Positions 33,810 through 42,949 of a DNA stretch of 64,000 nt are shown here, piece by piece. A model generated the notes under the pieces. That model had not been told where the DNA came from. It was given only the letters and a program-made list of their open reading frames with translations, and ran no database searches. The DNA is from Mucilaginibacter hurinus. Lineage in GTDB: Bacteria; Bacteroidota; Bacteroidia; Sphingobacteriales; Sphingobacteriaceae. The stretch spans positions 512,801 to 576,800 of the forward strand of contig NZ_QGDC01000002.1 in assembly GCF_003324525.1 (NCBI RefSeq). Direction: 5' to 3'. The first letter of the stretch is position 1, and every line of letters starts with the position of its first letter. Position numbers and translations under genes: made by a program.

Positions 33810-34550
33810 TTATTTCTCCAGCGTTTTGCGGTTTGCCCAGCGCTCGTCAATCATAGCACCTGACGAACTTGCACCGCTGTGGCGCCAGTGGCCGTCTTCT
33901 AAAGCGAAATTAAAGCTGAGGCTTTTGCCAACACTCTCGGGCGTTTTAGTAAAAAACTCAATGGTCTCGGTGTATTTGCCATCGGCCGTGGTGTACGTAC
34001 CCCCGCCTGTGTTAAAAAACTTTTTCGAGTCAATATCATACGCTATCCACTGAAAGCGTGTGCCTGACAGTATTTTCATGGTCCGGCGTGATTTAAACAG
34101 GCCGGGGAACTCTGAGAATTTACCGTTTTCATTACGGCCGGCAAATATCCAGGCACCGGCCAGCGCGCCGGGCTTACCCGCATCTATACGGGTAAAATTG
34201 TCTTTACCTAATACCAGACTACTGCCTTCAGATTTAACGGCTTGCTTTTTTACCGTTCCCACTTCATCAGGGTTGGCCGAACTGAACTCAATGGTTTGTA
34301 TCAGCGTGTCGCCCACTATTTTCCATGCACCGCCATATGTACTCATCATCTTTTTGCCGGGCAAATCATAATGGGTTACAGCAAATGCTGTTGGCGAAAT
34401 AATAAGCACCGTATGATTTTCGGGCGTCCCGTATTCCCAGGCACCGGTGAGGTTTTTGCTATCACCCTGCGTAGATGTAAGCGATGAAAATAGTACTACT
34501 ATCAACAAAGCCGATAATATGCCCCCCGCGGTCTTAATTTTAGTTTTCAT
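33810..34550 (-). CDS. exported two-repeat lipocalin-like protein
   Basis: 246 residues: a signal peptide (hydrophobic to about 27) and two similar beta domains (LTGAWEYGTPENHTVLIISPTAF..., and LAGAWIFAGRNENGKFSEFPGLFKSRRTMKILSGTRF...). Each carries a Y-x-I-x-G-D or TYGGAWK-like motif and an IEF strand. It resembles lipocalin-like DUF4488-type domains of Bacteroidota. The ligand is unknown. It is convergent with the small membrane pair and 89 bases from the divergent epimerase gene. Confidence 0.75.
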   Translation of the reverse strand: MKTKIKTAGGILSALLIVVLFSSLTSTQGDSKNLTGAWEYGTPENHTVLIISPTAFAVTHYDLPGKKMMSTYGGAWKIVGDTLIQTIEFSSANPDEVGTVKKQAVKSEGSSLVLGKDNFTRIDAGKPGALAGAWIFAGRNENGKFSEFPGLFKSRRTMKILSGTRFQWIAYDIDSKKFFNTGGGTYTTADGKYTETIEFFTKTPESVGKSLSFNFALEDGHWRHSGASSSGAMIDERWANRKTLEK

Positions 34551-34639
34551 AGATTTACGGTTTATTGGTGTGGCTGCGGCTGATCAAGCGCGCAGCCGTT
34601 AAAACAAAGATATAACCAATTACAAAACAATAATATTTA

Positions 34640-35446
34640 ATGAACAAAAAAGTTACGGTTAGCATTTTAGGCTGCGGCTGGTATGGGTTGGCTCTTGCCA
34701 AATCGCTTATTGCACAAGGCATACAGGTAAAAGGTTCCACCACTTCCGCCGAAAAGCTGGGCACACTTAAGGAACATGGGATAACGCCGTTTATAGTGGA
34801 TACAACCGCGGATGGTATAAACTTTGACCCGGCCTTTTTTAACTGCGACATATTATGGATTGCCATCCCCCCTAAGCGCAAGGCAGGTGAAGTTGACGAT
34901 TACATCAAAAAAATACAGCAAATTGTTGAAGCGGCTAAAAGATACCGTGTGAAACAAGTTATACATATCAGCTCGACAGGCATCTACGGCGACCATAACC
35001 ATGAAGTAGATGAACTGACCCCGCCGGAACCAACCAGCGTATCGGGTAAGGCACTGCTTGACGTTGAAGACCTACTGCGCGCGCAAACTGCGTTTGGTGC
35101 CACCATTGTACGTTTTGGCGGTCTGTTTGGCCCGGGCCGTAACCCGGGGCGGTTTTTTGCCGGCAAAAAAAATATACCCAATGGCCAGGCGCCGGTTAAC
35201 ATGATTCACCTTGACGACTGCATTGGCATCAGCCACGCCATTATGGCTAAACAGGCATTCGGGCATACGTTTAACGCCTGCTCGCCCTATCATCCGCCAA
35301 AAGCGGATTTTTACACTAAAGCCGCGTCATCGTCCGGAATGGAAAAACCTGAGTTTATTGACGAGCTAAACGAGTGGAAAATAGTGAACAGTGTTTACGT
35401 AAACGAGGTATTGGGGTATACATTTAACAGCAGCAATTATCCATAA
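34640..35446 (+). CDS. NAD(P)-dependent epimerase/dehydratase-family protein (YeeZ-like)
   Basis: 268 residues of atypical SDR fold: SILGCGWYGLALAKSLIAQG (nucleotide-binding Gly motif), then IPPKRKAGEVDDY, HISSTGIYGDHNHEVDELTPP (Ser and Tyr of the active site, though no YxxxK) and FGGLFGPGRNPGRFFAG. The class is like E. coli YeeZ, with no certain substrate. The gene ends at a hairpin terminator. Confidence 0.85.
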   Translation: MNKKVTVSILGCGWYGLALAKSLIAQGIQVKGSTTSAEKLGTLKEHGITPFIVDTTADGINFDPAFFNCDILWIAIPPKRKAGEVDDYIKKIQQIVEAAKRYRVKQVIHISSTGIYGDHNHEVDELTPPEPTSVSGKALLDVEDLLRAQTAFGATIVRFGGLFGPGRNPGRFFAGKKNIPNGQAPVNMIHLDDCIGISHAIMAKQAFGHTFNACSPYHPPKADFYTKAASSSGMEKPEFIDELNEWKIVNSVYVNEVLGYTFNSSNYP

Positions 35447-35469
35447 AAAAAGCGGGCTTATAGCCCGCT
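35445..35469. terminator. terminator between convergent genes
   Basis: AGCGGGCTTATAGCCCGCT at 35451-35469 forms an 8-base stem. On the minus strand it is followed by TTTTTT, so it best serves the Spy-like gene; on the plus strand it is followed by CCTTTT. Confidence 0.85.
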
Positions 35470-35501
35470 CCTTTTACTAAACGCTAATCACTATATAAAA
35501 A

Positions 35502-36197
35502 TCAACCTGCTTTTTGCACAGCTGCTCCCCTGCGCTCTTTCATCTTTTCTTTACGGGCAGCCTTCATTTCTTCATAAGCCTTTTTTTGGTCGGCGTTAAA
35601 CACTGCGCTTAATTGCTCGTCAGTATTTTGCCTGATGCCCTTAAAGGCTGCGTGGTTTTTTGTCCTGTCGCCCTGAGCCTTATTTGCTTTTAAACTATCC
35701 ATGCGTGTAGCCTGTGCCAATAAAATGGCACTTACTTTAGCTGACTGGTCCGCACTAAGGTTTAACTTCTTTTCCAGCTTTTTTGTAACCATAGCCGCCC
35801 TTTCTTCAGGCGCTTTATGCTTGCGGTGAGCTTTAAAGCCATCTTTTATTTTTCCTTTACGCTCGGTTTTAAGTGCCGCATAAGCTTTTTGCTGCTCCGC
35901 ATTAAGCACTGTACTTAGTTGCCTGTCGGTATTTTCAAAAACACTTTTAAATGCGCCGCGGTTACCCTTCTTGTCACCCTGCGGTGCTGCGGCCTTTAAG
36001 CTGTCTATACTTGCGGCCTGTGCCAGCAAAATACTGTTCACCCTGGCCGACTGGTCTGCCGTAAGTTTAAGCTTTTCGTTAAGCCTGTTGGTCATCGCTT
36101 CTGCACGCTGCTGCGGCGTTTTATGCTGACGAGTTTGTGCGCTTGCTATCGTACCTATCCCGGCCACAAAAGCTATCATTAACATCACTTTTTTCAT
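35502..36197 (-). CDS. exported Spy-like protein with duplicated domain
   Basis: 231 residues from the ATG at 36197 (MKKVMLMIAFVAGIGTIASAQ signal). The mature part holds two copies of a helical Spy/CpxP-like unit: KTPQQRAEAMTNRLNEKLKLTADQSARVNSILLAQA and KAPEERAAMVTKKLEKKLNLSADQSAKVSAILLAQA. Each is followed by a KAxxxQGD...F...T(D)xQLS segment. The protein is rich in Lys and Gln, and periplasmic chaperone-like proteins of this type bind unfolded proteins or metals. The unit is about 100 residues. Confidence 0.85.
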   Translation of the reverse strand: MKKVMLMIAFVAGIGTIASAQTRQHKTPQQRAEAMTNRLNEKLKLTADQSARVNSILLAQAASIDSLKAAAPQGDKKGNRGAFKSVFENTDRQLSTVLNAEQQKAYAALKTERKGKIKDGFKAHRKHKAPEERAAMVTKKLEKKLNLSADQSAKVSAILLAQATRMDSLKANKAQGDRTKNHAAFKGIRQNTDEQLSAVFNADQKKAYEEMKAARKEKMKERRGAAVQKAG

Positions 36198-36400
36198 AAT
36201 TATCAATTTTTGTAAGGTATGACGGCGCAGATACTGCATGGTTTAAGAAGCAATTGTTAAAGAATGTTAAATGGGGCGGAAAATGCGGCAGGGTCCTCTT
36301 CGAGAGCCCCTGCAGGGACGGAAATATGCCTTCACCGGACTTTGTCCTACTTATTGCACACCTTCTATCAGCATCATTTTACTGCCAAATTTTTGACAGT

Positions 36401-36447
36401 GTCGCAGGGTGTCGCAGGTGTCGTACTCCCCCTGCGACGCGACACCT
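36401..36447. repeat. GTCGCAGG tandem and inverted repeat
   Basis: GTCGCAGG occurs in tandem at 36401 and 36411, followed at 36431 by CCTGCGAC and at 36440 by CGACACCT. A stem of eight bases is possible. It lies in a 360-base gap between genes. From 36240 to 36400 I see nothing else. It is probably a dispersed palindromic element. Confidence 0.5.
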
Positions 36448-36509
36448 TTATTCCAGACTACGAGTAATATTCACATTACCGGGACGGAAAGATTAACGAA
36501 AAACAAAAA

Positions 36510-36535
36510 AAGGCCCGCAATTCATAGCGAGCCTT
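36510..36535 (-). terminator. terminator of the secreted protein gene
   Basis: On the minus strand, AAGGCTCGC, loop TATGAATT, GCGGGCCTT, then a T run. It lies 25 bases downstream of the stop of the gene at 36561-37085. One base is unpaired. Confidence 0.7.
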
Positions 36536-36560
36536 GTTCCAATTGACCACTTAGGAGTCT

Positions 36561-37085
36561 TTAATTAGCATTATAGGTATAAATGCCGTGTCCCAGATAC
36601 GTTGATGGGCTAACTGTTAATGACGATAAATAAGGGAATCCATAAAAAGGCAAAGGCTCATGTTCTAATGAGTTGCTACCTTGAGGTATCGTTACAGAAA
36701 ATGGATAATTTTGAGGATCAGTTCCAAAACGAATTGACCCAGACAAATTAACACCACCTGTTGGCGCTGTAACCGGTACAAAGTCATTTTCATCTACTCC
36801 ATAAACAAAATACACATTACCTTCATACTGACCTGCATTTGTAGGATGCGGAGTAAACAAATACGCTAAGGCATAGTGTGCACTAAAATTATTCTTTTTA
36901 AATGTTGTATAAACTCTTGGTGGGTTATTACTAAGGTAAGTTAAGGGATATTTGGCACTTAATTTAGCGATCAACAACATATTGATTCCGGATTCCTTAT
37001 CAGCTGTAAAGGAACGTGAAATTGTTGAAGAACTTGTCAAAATAAACAGTAGTGCGCTTAGCACTGCAATGAAAGTTTTTTTCAT
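36561..37085 (-). CDS. secreted protein of unknown function
   Basis: 174 residues with a signal peptide (MKKTFIAVLSALLFILTSSS, cleavage probably near residue 25), then a mostly beta sequence with many Tyr/Pro/Asn (e.g. YPLTYLSNNPPRVYTTFKKNNFSAHYALAYLF) and no recognised domain. Base composition looks more AT-rich than neighbouring genes, which could point to transfer; I did not compute it. It has its own terminator and no neighbours on the same strand nearby. Confidence 0.68.
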   Translation of the reverse strand: MKKTFIAVLSALLFILTSSSTISRSFTADKESGINMLLIAKLSAKYPLTYLSNNPPRVYTTFKKNNFSAHYALAYLFTPHPTNAGQYEGNVYFVYGVDENDFVPVTAPTGGVNLSGSIRFGTDPQNYPFSVTIPQGSNSLEHEPLPFYGFPYLSSLTVSPSTYLGHGIYTYNAN

Positions 37086-37433
37086 GATAAAATAGGTTTT
37101 AGTAGAATTTGTCGTTAAAAAAGTAAATTGATCATAAATTTAACTTTAATTAATTAAAAAACACAAATTAATCAAAAGTAAATTATGTACCAACTTGAAA
37201 GTTATTGTAGGCTTTTAATACACAGATTAAAAAGATGATTATGTGGAACATAGAACCCATATACCGAGTGTTCAATAATATCATGTTTTAACCTGAACAA
37301 ATTCCTCTATTTTTATGATGATTTAATTGACCGCGTGGCTGAACACTTAAACCAGTAAGGGTTTAAGTATCGGGATGAGATTCTTCGCTATTGCTCAGAA
37401 TGACAGAAAATAAATCCGAAATCGAGCATCCGG
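37086..37433. other. 348-base gap without a gene
   Basis: No gene is supported here. The sequence is AT-rich up to about 37340. GAGATTCTTCGCTATTGCTCAGAATGAC near 37378-37405 resembles the dispersed GAGATTGCTTCGCT-type repeat seen at 63675 and near 40358, so this is repeat debris. Confidence 0.5.
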
Positions 37434-37451
37434 TCCCGATAGCTATCGGGA
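37434..37451. repeat. TCCCGATAGCTATCGGGA palindrome
   Basis: A perfect 18-base palindrome, five bases before the stop of the oxidase gene. The same or near-same sequence occurs at 11085-11102 and 11576-11593 inside broken tRNA-Leu copies. It looks like a dispersed short element of this genome. Confidence 0.75.
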
Positions 37452-37456
37452 CGAAA

Positions 37457-40282
37457 TTACATTACCGCTTCATCCAACAGATACAAAATCGACTCGTAAT
37501 TTTCATTTACCGCGTGCGACATGGCCATTTCGCAGGTTTTTGTTGATGAATAGTAACCATCATACTTATGCTGGCAAACTTCCAAGGCCTCGGGCATGGT
37601 GGCAGCGTTTGTTAATTCAGGAAACAAAAAGCCCCGGTCGCCGGCCATACCGCAGCAACCCGCGTGTTTGGGCACGGTCACCTGTTCGGCGTAGTGGTTA
37701 GCCAGGTGTACAAATTTATCCTGGGTGTTCATTTTTTGCAGGGAACATACGGGGTGTACCACTACCGAGCCACGTTTGGTAATTGCTTGCTGGCGGGGCA
37801 TTACCATATCATGCAGGTAATCCACGCAATCCAGTATATTCAGTTTATCAAACCGCTCACGGTTCACGTCAGTAAGGTTATGGCGCATGTTTTTAATGGA
37901 GTATGCGCATGAACTTACATCAATAACTATTTTATGTGTGCCCTGTTGGCTCGCCTCCCACATCCGCTCAATAAATACATTAGCCATATACTTATTGGCA
38001 TCTACATATCCTTTTGACGAAAATATCTGGCTGCAGCAGCTGCCAAATACGTTTTGGGGCACATCTACCATTATGCCGGCTTTTTGTGATACACTCATAA
38101 AAGCCTCCATAAGGTTCTTTTTACCGCCAACGTTACTGCCCAGCATGCGCGATATGCAACTTGGGTAGTAAATAACCTTTTCGCCTGTTGTGGTACCCAC
38201 CTTTGTATTCAGCACCTTCAGGCTTGGCGGCGGCAGTATCTGGTCCGTCCATAACGGCATATCGGGGATCAGCTTTTTCATGCCTTTGGTGATACCGGTC
38301 ATGGTACGACGCCCAAACAGTTTATTCAATACAGAACCTGCTGCTAAGGCAAATCTCGCCCCCCACACCAGTACGCCAAAATTTTTTGCTATCAGCAAGG
38401 CTGTTTTATTGGCAAACGCCGAATGGCTCTCGCGGCGCAGCCGTTTTATCAGCTCGCCGGTATTGATATCAACCGGGCAGGCCGTGGCGCAAAGCCCGTC
38501 TACCGCGCAGGTATCCATCCCATCGTACTGGTACTGGTCAAGGAGTATCTTGTGGTTTACCTTATCGCCGCGTATCTCCATTTTCTTTAGCTCACGGCGT
38601 ATTACTATACGGCGGCGTGGCGTGGTGGTAATGTTACGGCTGGGGCACTTATGCTCGCAGTACCCACATTCTATACATTTATCTACCTCATGCTCAACGG
38701 TTGGCAGCGGCTTAATATCCTTTATATGTACCTCTTTATCCTCGTTGATTATAACGCCCGGGTTAAGCAGGTTATTCGGATCAACAGCCTGCTTTATCTG
38801 CTTCATCAGGTTGTACACTTCGCCGCCCCATTCGGTTTCTACAAAGGGGGCCATGTTGCGGCCGGTACCGTGCTCGGCCTTTAAAGCGCCGTCGTACTTA
38901 TGCACTACTACCTCCACTACCTCGCGCATAAAGCGGTCGTAACGGTCAACTTCATCGGGCGAGTTAAACTCCGGGGTTATTAAAAAATGGATATTGCCAT
39001 CGCGCGCGTGGCCGAATATGATCGCGTTGTTATACTCATATTTTTTAAACAAACCTTGCAGGTCAAGTATCGCGTCGCCCAGTTTTGCTACCGGGAAGGC
39101 CACATCCTCCAGTATTACCGTTGAGCCGCTTACCCTTACCGCGCCCACCGAAGGGAACAAGCCTTTACGTACCTTCCAGAAGTACTCCTGCTCTTTGGCA
39201 TTTGTAGTAAATATCGGCGCGTGCAGTAATGACAGTGCCGGTACTGCCTGCAAAAACCGGTTTACCTTTTCCTCAAGCTCAGCATATGTATTCTCCTGAA
39301 ATTCAACCAGTAATGCCGCAGCGCCCTCCGGCAACTCACGTATAACAGCGGGCAGGTTGGGCATGTTTTCAATGGCGTGTAACGACGCCCTGTCCATTAG
39401 TTCAACGGCACGTGCGCCGGCATCATTCAACGGTACTATACACTGGCAGGCCGTATATATATCCGGAAAGTATAGTAACGATGCAGATTTAAAAGCATAA
39501 TCGGGCACAGTGTGCATCACTGTTTCAGCTATAAAGGCCAGTGTACCTTCTGCGCCTACCAGCAAGTGTGCCAGTATATCCAGCGGATGTTCAAAATCAA
39601 TCAGCGCGTTTACCGAATAACCTACGGTATTTTTAATCTCGTATTTTTTGCGGATACGGTCGCGCAGTTCGCTATCAGCTAAAAGCCTTTGGCGTATACC
39701 GGCTATCAGCGTGTAAATACCATTACACTCATCTTCAAAGCGGCTGTAGTCGGCTGGATTTTCAGTGGTAAAGGTATTACCATCAGGTAAGATGAACTTA
39801 ATGTGTTTTACAGTATGATAAGAGTTGAGCTTTACCCCGCAGCACATTCCGCTTGAATTATTGGAGACAATACCCCCCATCATGGCAGAATTAATACTCG
39901 CCGGGTCGGGACCGATTTTACGCTGGTACTTTTTTAAGTATGTGTTTACCATCCCCCCGGTGATACCGGGCTGTACACGTACCAGTGCGCCATCCTCCTC
40001 TATCTTTAACCCGTCCCAGTACTGGCTTAAATCAACCAGCAGCCCATCGGTTATAGACTGCCCCGAAAGGCTGGTTCCGCCTGTGCGGAAAACCATAGGG
40101 ATTTGGTTTGCAGTGGAGAAATGAAACAGGGAAACGATCTCTTTTTCATCCACCGGCTGTACCACCGCCTTAGGCGTTAAGCTATAAAAACCCGCGTCTG
40201 CCGCGTATGACAGCAAGTCTATCAGCCGCGTTTTTATCCGCCCGGCGGGCAATATTTCTTCTAACTGCTTTTGTATGTTCAT
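37457..40282 (-). CDS. FAD-linked oxidase with Fe-S and CCG domains (D-lactate/glycolate dehydrogenase-like)
   Basis: 941 residues: FAD-binding type 4 domain (about 35-190, with FRTGGTSLSGQ and INSAMMGGIVSNNSSG), FAD-oxidase C-terminal domain (about 220-520, with HARDGNIHFLITP and EHGTGRNMAPF), a two-cluster ferredoxin domain (CIECGYCEHKCPS and CAVDGLCATACPVD, about 535-625), and two CCG-type cysteine-rich domains (ending HAGCCGMAGDRGF). It resembles a fusion of GlcD with GlcF. It is last in the catabolic cluster and could oxidise lactate, glycolate or another 2-hydroxy acid product to the keto acid. Confidence 0.9.
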   Translation of the reverse strand: MNIQKQLEEILPAGRIKTRLIDLLSYAADAGFYSLTPKAVVQPVDEKEIVSLFHFSTANQIPMVFRTGGTSLSGQSITDGLLVDLSQYWDGLKIEEDGALVRVQPGITGGMVNTYLKKYQRKIGPDPASINSAMMGGIVSNNSSGMCCGVKLNSYHTVKHIKFILPDGNTFTTENPADYSRFEDECNGIYTLIAGIRQRLLADSELRDRIRKKYEIKNTVGYSVNALIDFEHPLDILAHLLVGAEGTLAFIAETVMHTVPDYAFKSASLLYFPDIYTACQCIVPLNDAGARAVELMDRASLHAIENMPNLPAVIRELPEGAAALLVEFQENTYAELEEKVNRFLQAVPALSLLHAPIFTTNAKEQEYFWKVRKGLFPSVGAVRVSGSTVILEDVAFPVAKLGDAILDLQGLFKKYEYNNAIIFGHARDGNIHFLITPEFNSPDEVDRYDRFMREVVEVVVHKYDGALKAEHGTGRNMAPFVETEWGGEVYNLMKQIKQAVDPNNLLNPGVIINEDKEVHIKDIKPLPTVEHEVDKCIECGYCEHKCPSRNITTTPRRRIVIRRELKKMEIRGDKVNHKILLDQYQYDGMDTCAVDGLCATACPVDINTGELIKRLRRESHSAFANKTALLIAKNFGVLVWGARFALAAGSVLNKLFGRRTMTGITKGMKKLIPDMPLWTDQILPPPSLKVLNTKVGTTTGEKVIYYPSCISRMLGSNVGGKKNLMEAFMSVSQKAGIMVDVPQNVFGSCCSQIFSSKGYVDANKYMANVFIERMWEASQQGTHKIVIDVSSCAYSIKNMRHNLTDVNRERFDKLNILDCVDYLHDMVMPRQQAITKRGSVVVHPVCSLQKMNTQDKFVHLANHYAEQVTVPKHAGCCGMAGDRGFLFPELTNAATMPEALEVCQHKYDGYYSSTKTCEMAMSHAVNENYESILYLLDEAVM

Positions 40283-40302
40283 CTTACTTAATAAAACCGT
40301 TA

Positions 40303-40385
40303 TTGCGAAGAGCTACAATTTATCAATCCCTGCCGGACATTCACGCTTGTGCCGCCTAAAGAGATTGCCACGCTATCGCTCGCCA
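40303..40385. repeat. decayed palindromic repeat
   Basis: GTTATTGCGAAGAG... and ...CCTAAAGAGATTGC...TCGCTCGCCATAAC are reverse-related arms like those of the element at 63620-63704. It lies in the 132-base gap between the oxidase and the hydrolase genes. Confidence 0.45.
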
Positions 40386-40414
40386 TAACAGGCCTGGCCA
40401 TTGCTCACACAACG

Positions 40415-41278
40415 CTATTGTTTTTCGCCCCAGGCGACCAGCGTTTGTTTTGAACTGCCCAGCCCTTCAATACCCAACTCTACCACATCTCCTGCTTTAA
40501 GGTAAACAGGCTCGGGCTTTACGCCTAAGCCAACTCCCGGAGGCGTGCCTGTTGATACCACGTCGCCCGGCAGCAGCGTCATAAACTGACTGATGTAGCT
40601 GAGCAGGAAAGGTATTTTAAATATCAGCGTGGCCGAAGTTCCGTCCTGGTAAGTTTTACCGTTTACCGTTAGCCACATTTTTAAGTTATTTACATCGGCT
40701 ATCTCGTCCTGTGTGGCAATAAACGGTCCTATCGGCGCAAAGGTATCGCAGCTTTTGCCTTTTACCCACTGGCCGCCCCGTTCCAACTGGTACTCGCGTT
40801 CGCTGTAATCATTGTGCAGCACGTAACCGGCAATATGGTCAAGCGCATCCTCTTCTTTTACATAGCTGGCTTTTTTGCCAACAACAAAGGCTAGCTCCAC
40901 CTCCCAATCTGTTTTAACACTGTCGCGGGGTATGGTAACATTATCATTAGGACCGTTGATTGACGATGTCGCTTTAAAAAATATAATCGGCTCTTTAGGT
41001 ATAGGTGCGCCTGATTCTTTTGCGTGATCGGCAAAATTCAGCCCTATACAAACAATTTTTGAGGGCCGTGTAAGCGGTGCCCCCAGGCGTACATCATCAC
41101 CAATTTCTGGTAGTTGGCTGCCGTTTGCCGCGATGTAATCAGATAATCTCTGTAAGCCATCGCCGCCAAAAAATGCCTCATCATAATCCCCTTCAAAATC
41201 CGGGAGGCTGTATCTTTTTTCATTAATTATTACGCCCGGTTTTTCTTTACCGGCTTCGCCGTATCTTATTAGTTTCAT
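40415..41278 (-). CDS. fumarylacetoacetate-hydrolase-family hydrolase (diketo acid cleavage)
   Basis: 287 residues of the FAH family: VCIGLNFADHAKESG, PIIFFKATSSINGPND, WEVELAFVVGKKAS (metal-binding Glu), VLHNDYSERE and GKSCDTFAPIGPFI. It is full length. In the L-rhamnose and L-fucose diketo-hydrolase pathway this family cleaves a 2,4-diketo-3-deoxy sugar acid to pyruvate plus lactate or glycolate. Its place beside an SDR eight bases upstream, a lactonase and a dehydratase supports that role; the substrate is inference. Confidence 0.87.
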   Translation of the reverse strand: MKLIRYGEAGKEKPGVIINEKRYSLPDFEGDYDEAFFGGDGLQRLSDYIAANGSQLPEIGDDVRLGAPLTRPSKIVCIGLNFADHAKESGAPIPKEPIIFFKATSSINGPNDNVTIPRDSVKTDWEVELAFVVGKKASYVKEEDALDHIAGYVLHNDYSEREYQLERGGQWVKGKSCDTFAPIGPFIATQDEIADVNNLKMWLTVNGKTYQDGTSATLIFKIPFLLSYISQFMTLLPGDVVSTGTPPGVGLGVKPEPVYLKAGDVVELGIEGLGSSKQTLVAWGEKQ

Positions 41279-41285
41279 GCTGTAT

Positions 41286-42059
41286 TTATGTATTTAACTT
41301 AGTAAATCCGCCATCAATGGAATAATCGCACCCTGTAACAAAACCGGCCTCGTCTGAGCATAGATATAGCCCTAAATATGCTATTTCTTCGGGTTTGGCC
41401 ATACGGCCTATAGGCTGCGTTGCCGATAGTTTATCAAACATCTCTTTCTCTTTCCCCGGATAATTTTTGGCCAGAAAGCCATCTACAAAAGGTGTGTGCA
41501 CCCTTGCCGGCGATATAGAGTTGCAGCGTATTCCATCCTTCAAATAATCTTTGGCTATAGATACCGTAATACCGTTTACCGCCGCCTTGGTAAGGCTGTA
41601 GCCAAACCTGTCGGCCAGCCCTACAATGGATGCAATCGATGCCATATTTAAAACCACGCCACCTTGTTTCTTGAGGTGAGGGATAGCCGCCAGTAAAATG
41701 TGATACATACCTTTAACATTTACGTTGAACAGCCTGTCCAATGTTTCGGGCGACGTATTTTCCAGGTTGCCTACATGGGCTATACCAGCGTTATTAACAA
41801 CGATGTTAATTGTACCCGCTTCAGTTGCTATGGCTCCGATAACGGTATCAACCTCTTCTTTTGAAGAAATGTCACATCGCTTGAAAGTTGCTTCGCCGCC
41901 CGCAGCCTTTATCGCGCTTACCGTATCTTCAGCATTTTTTTCGTCAACATCTACAATGTAAACACGGGCGCCCTGTTGGGCAAAAACGGTTGACATAGCT
42001 TTACCTATGCCGCTGCCGCCACCGGTTATCACTGCGACTTTATCAGTTAGTTTAAACAT
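41286..42059 (-). CDS. SDR dehydrogenase (candidate 2-keto-3-deoxy sugar acid 4-dehydrogenase)
   Basis: 257 residues of classical SDR: GGGSGIGKAMS (cofactor), NNAGIAHVG, Ser in NMASIASIVG and the catalytic YSLTK. The C terminus (FVTGCDYSIDGGF) is normal. It overlaps the lactonase gene by eight bases and is eight bases before the hydrolase gene. The best guess is oxidation at C4 of a 2-keto-3-deoxy acid, producing the diketo acid the hydrolase cuts. Confidence 0.85.
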   Translation of the reverse strand: MFKLTDKVAVITGGGSGIGKAMSTVFAQQGARVYIVDVDEKNAEDTVSAIKAAGGEATFKRCDISSKEEVDTVIGAIATEAGTINIVVNNAGIAHVGNLENTSPETLDRLFNVNVKGMYHILLAAIPHLKKQGGVVLNMASIASIVGLADRFGYSLTKAAVNGITVSIAKDYLKDGIRCNSISPARVHTPFVDGFLAKNYPGKEKEMFDKLSATQPIGRMAKPEEIAYLGLYLCSDEAGFVTGCDYSIDGGFTKLNT

Positions 42060-42945
42060 ATTGGTATTGTTTTTTATAGTTTGATCTGTTATTACTTACA
42101 CCCTTAACACCCAACCCGGTAATTATAAATACGTTGCCGCTTTCGGGATATTGGGCTAACTGTTCCGCATCCAGGTTTTCGCGTGCAGATGTTACTGCCA
42201 ACTCATCCAAATTGTCGCCGCCAAAGCAGCAGTTAGTAACGTGTGGCGCGGGCAACGTTATTTTATCAAGCAGTTCACCCGTATCAGGATTCCATCGGCT
42301 TACGCCATGACCGCCATATAACGCAATCCAGAGCATACCTTCCGCGTCTATGGTCATGCCGTCTGGATAACCCATATCCGGGGGTACACTAATTACAACC
42401 TTTTCATAATGAATTTCGCCGGTTTGCCTGTTAAAAATGTATGATTTTACCGACCGCGACATTGTTTCGATATGGTACATTCGCGCCTGGTCAAGCGACC
42501 ATACCAGGCCGTTTGGTATGGTTAGGTCATTTATAACCTTGGTTACACCAAGGTTTGTATCTATCCGATATAAATTTCCGGCGTAAGCTTCGGCATGCAT
42601 ATCCATCGTGCCCACCCATATCCTGCCCTCACTATCGCAGGCACCATCATTACAGCGGTTGCCGGGCTCGCTATTCTCAATGCTTACTAACTTTGCTGTA
42701 CTGCCGTCCGCAGGGTTAAAAAGCACAATTCCGCCCTTTACAGCAAGCAGCAAGGTATCGTCTTGCTGCTCAACTATCATCGACACAGGGGTACCCAGGT
42801 TCCAGGTTTTCAAACCTCCCGCCGTATTAAACTCATGTAATATACCTTCCTGTATATCTACCCAAAAATAGCTGCGGCGCCGGCTATGCCATAACACACC
42901 CTCGCCCAGTGTACATTGCGACGGATATAAGGTTGCTATATTCAT
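42052..42945 (-). CDS. SMP-30/gluconolactonase-family lactonase
   Basis: 297 residues from the ATG at 42945; the frame continues 16 codons upstream, but the family begins at QCTLGEGVLWHSRR. SMP-30 features: GEGVLW (metal Glu), NRCNDGACDSEGRIWVGTMD (Asn and Asp ligands), NGLVWSLDQARMYHIET and YPDGMTIDAEGMLWIALYGG. It should open the aldonolactone formed by the first dehydrogenase. Start and stop positions overlap or touch those of both neighbours. Confidence 0.9.
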   Translation of the reverse strand: MNIATLYPSQCTLGEGVLWHSRRRSYFWVDIQEGILHEFNTAGGLKTWNLGTPVSMIVEQQDDTLLLAVKGGIVLFNPADGSTAKLVSIENSEPGNRCNDGACDSEGRIWVGTMDMHAEAYAGNLYRIDTNLGVTKVINDLTIPNGLVWSLDQARMYHIETMSRSVKSYIFNRQTGEIHYEKVVISVPPDMGYPDGMTIDAEGMLWIALYGGHGVSRWNPDTGELLDKITLPAPHVTNCCFGGDNLDELAVTSARENLDAEQLAQYPESGNVFIITGLGVKGVSNNRSNYKKQYQYV

Positions 42946-42949
42946 TTTA

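Noticed and set aside
33810..37456. A CRISPR array, because of several short repeats in the gaps
   Set aside because: No regularly spaced repeat-spacer pattern exists. The repeats are single palindromes or tandem pairs.
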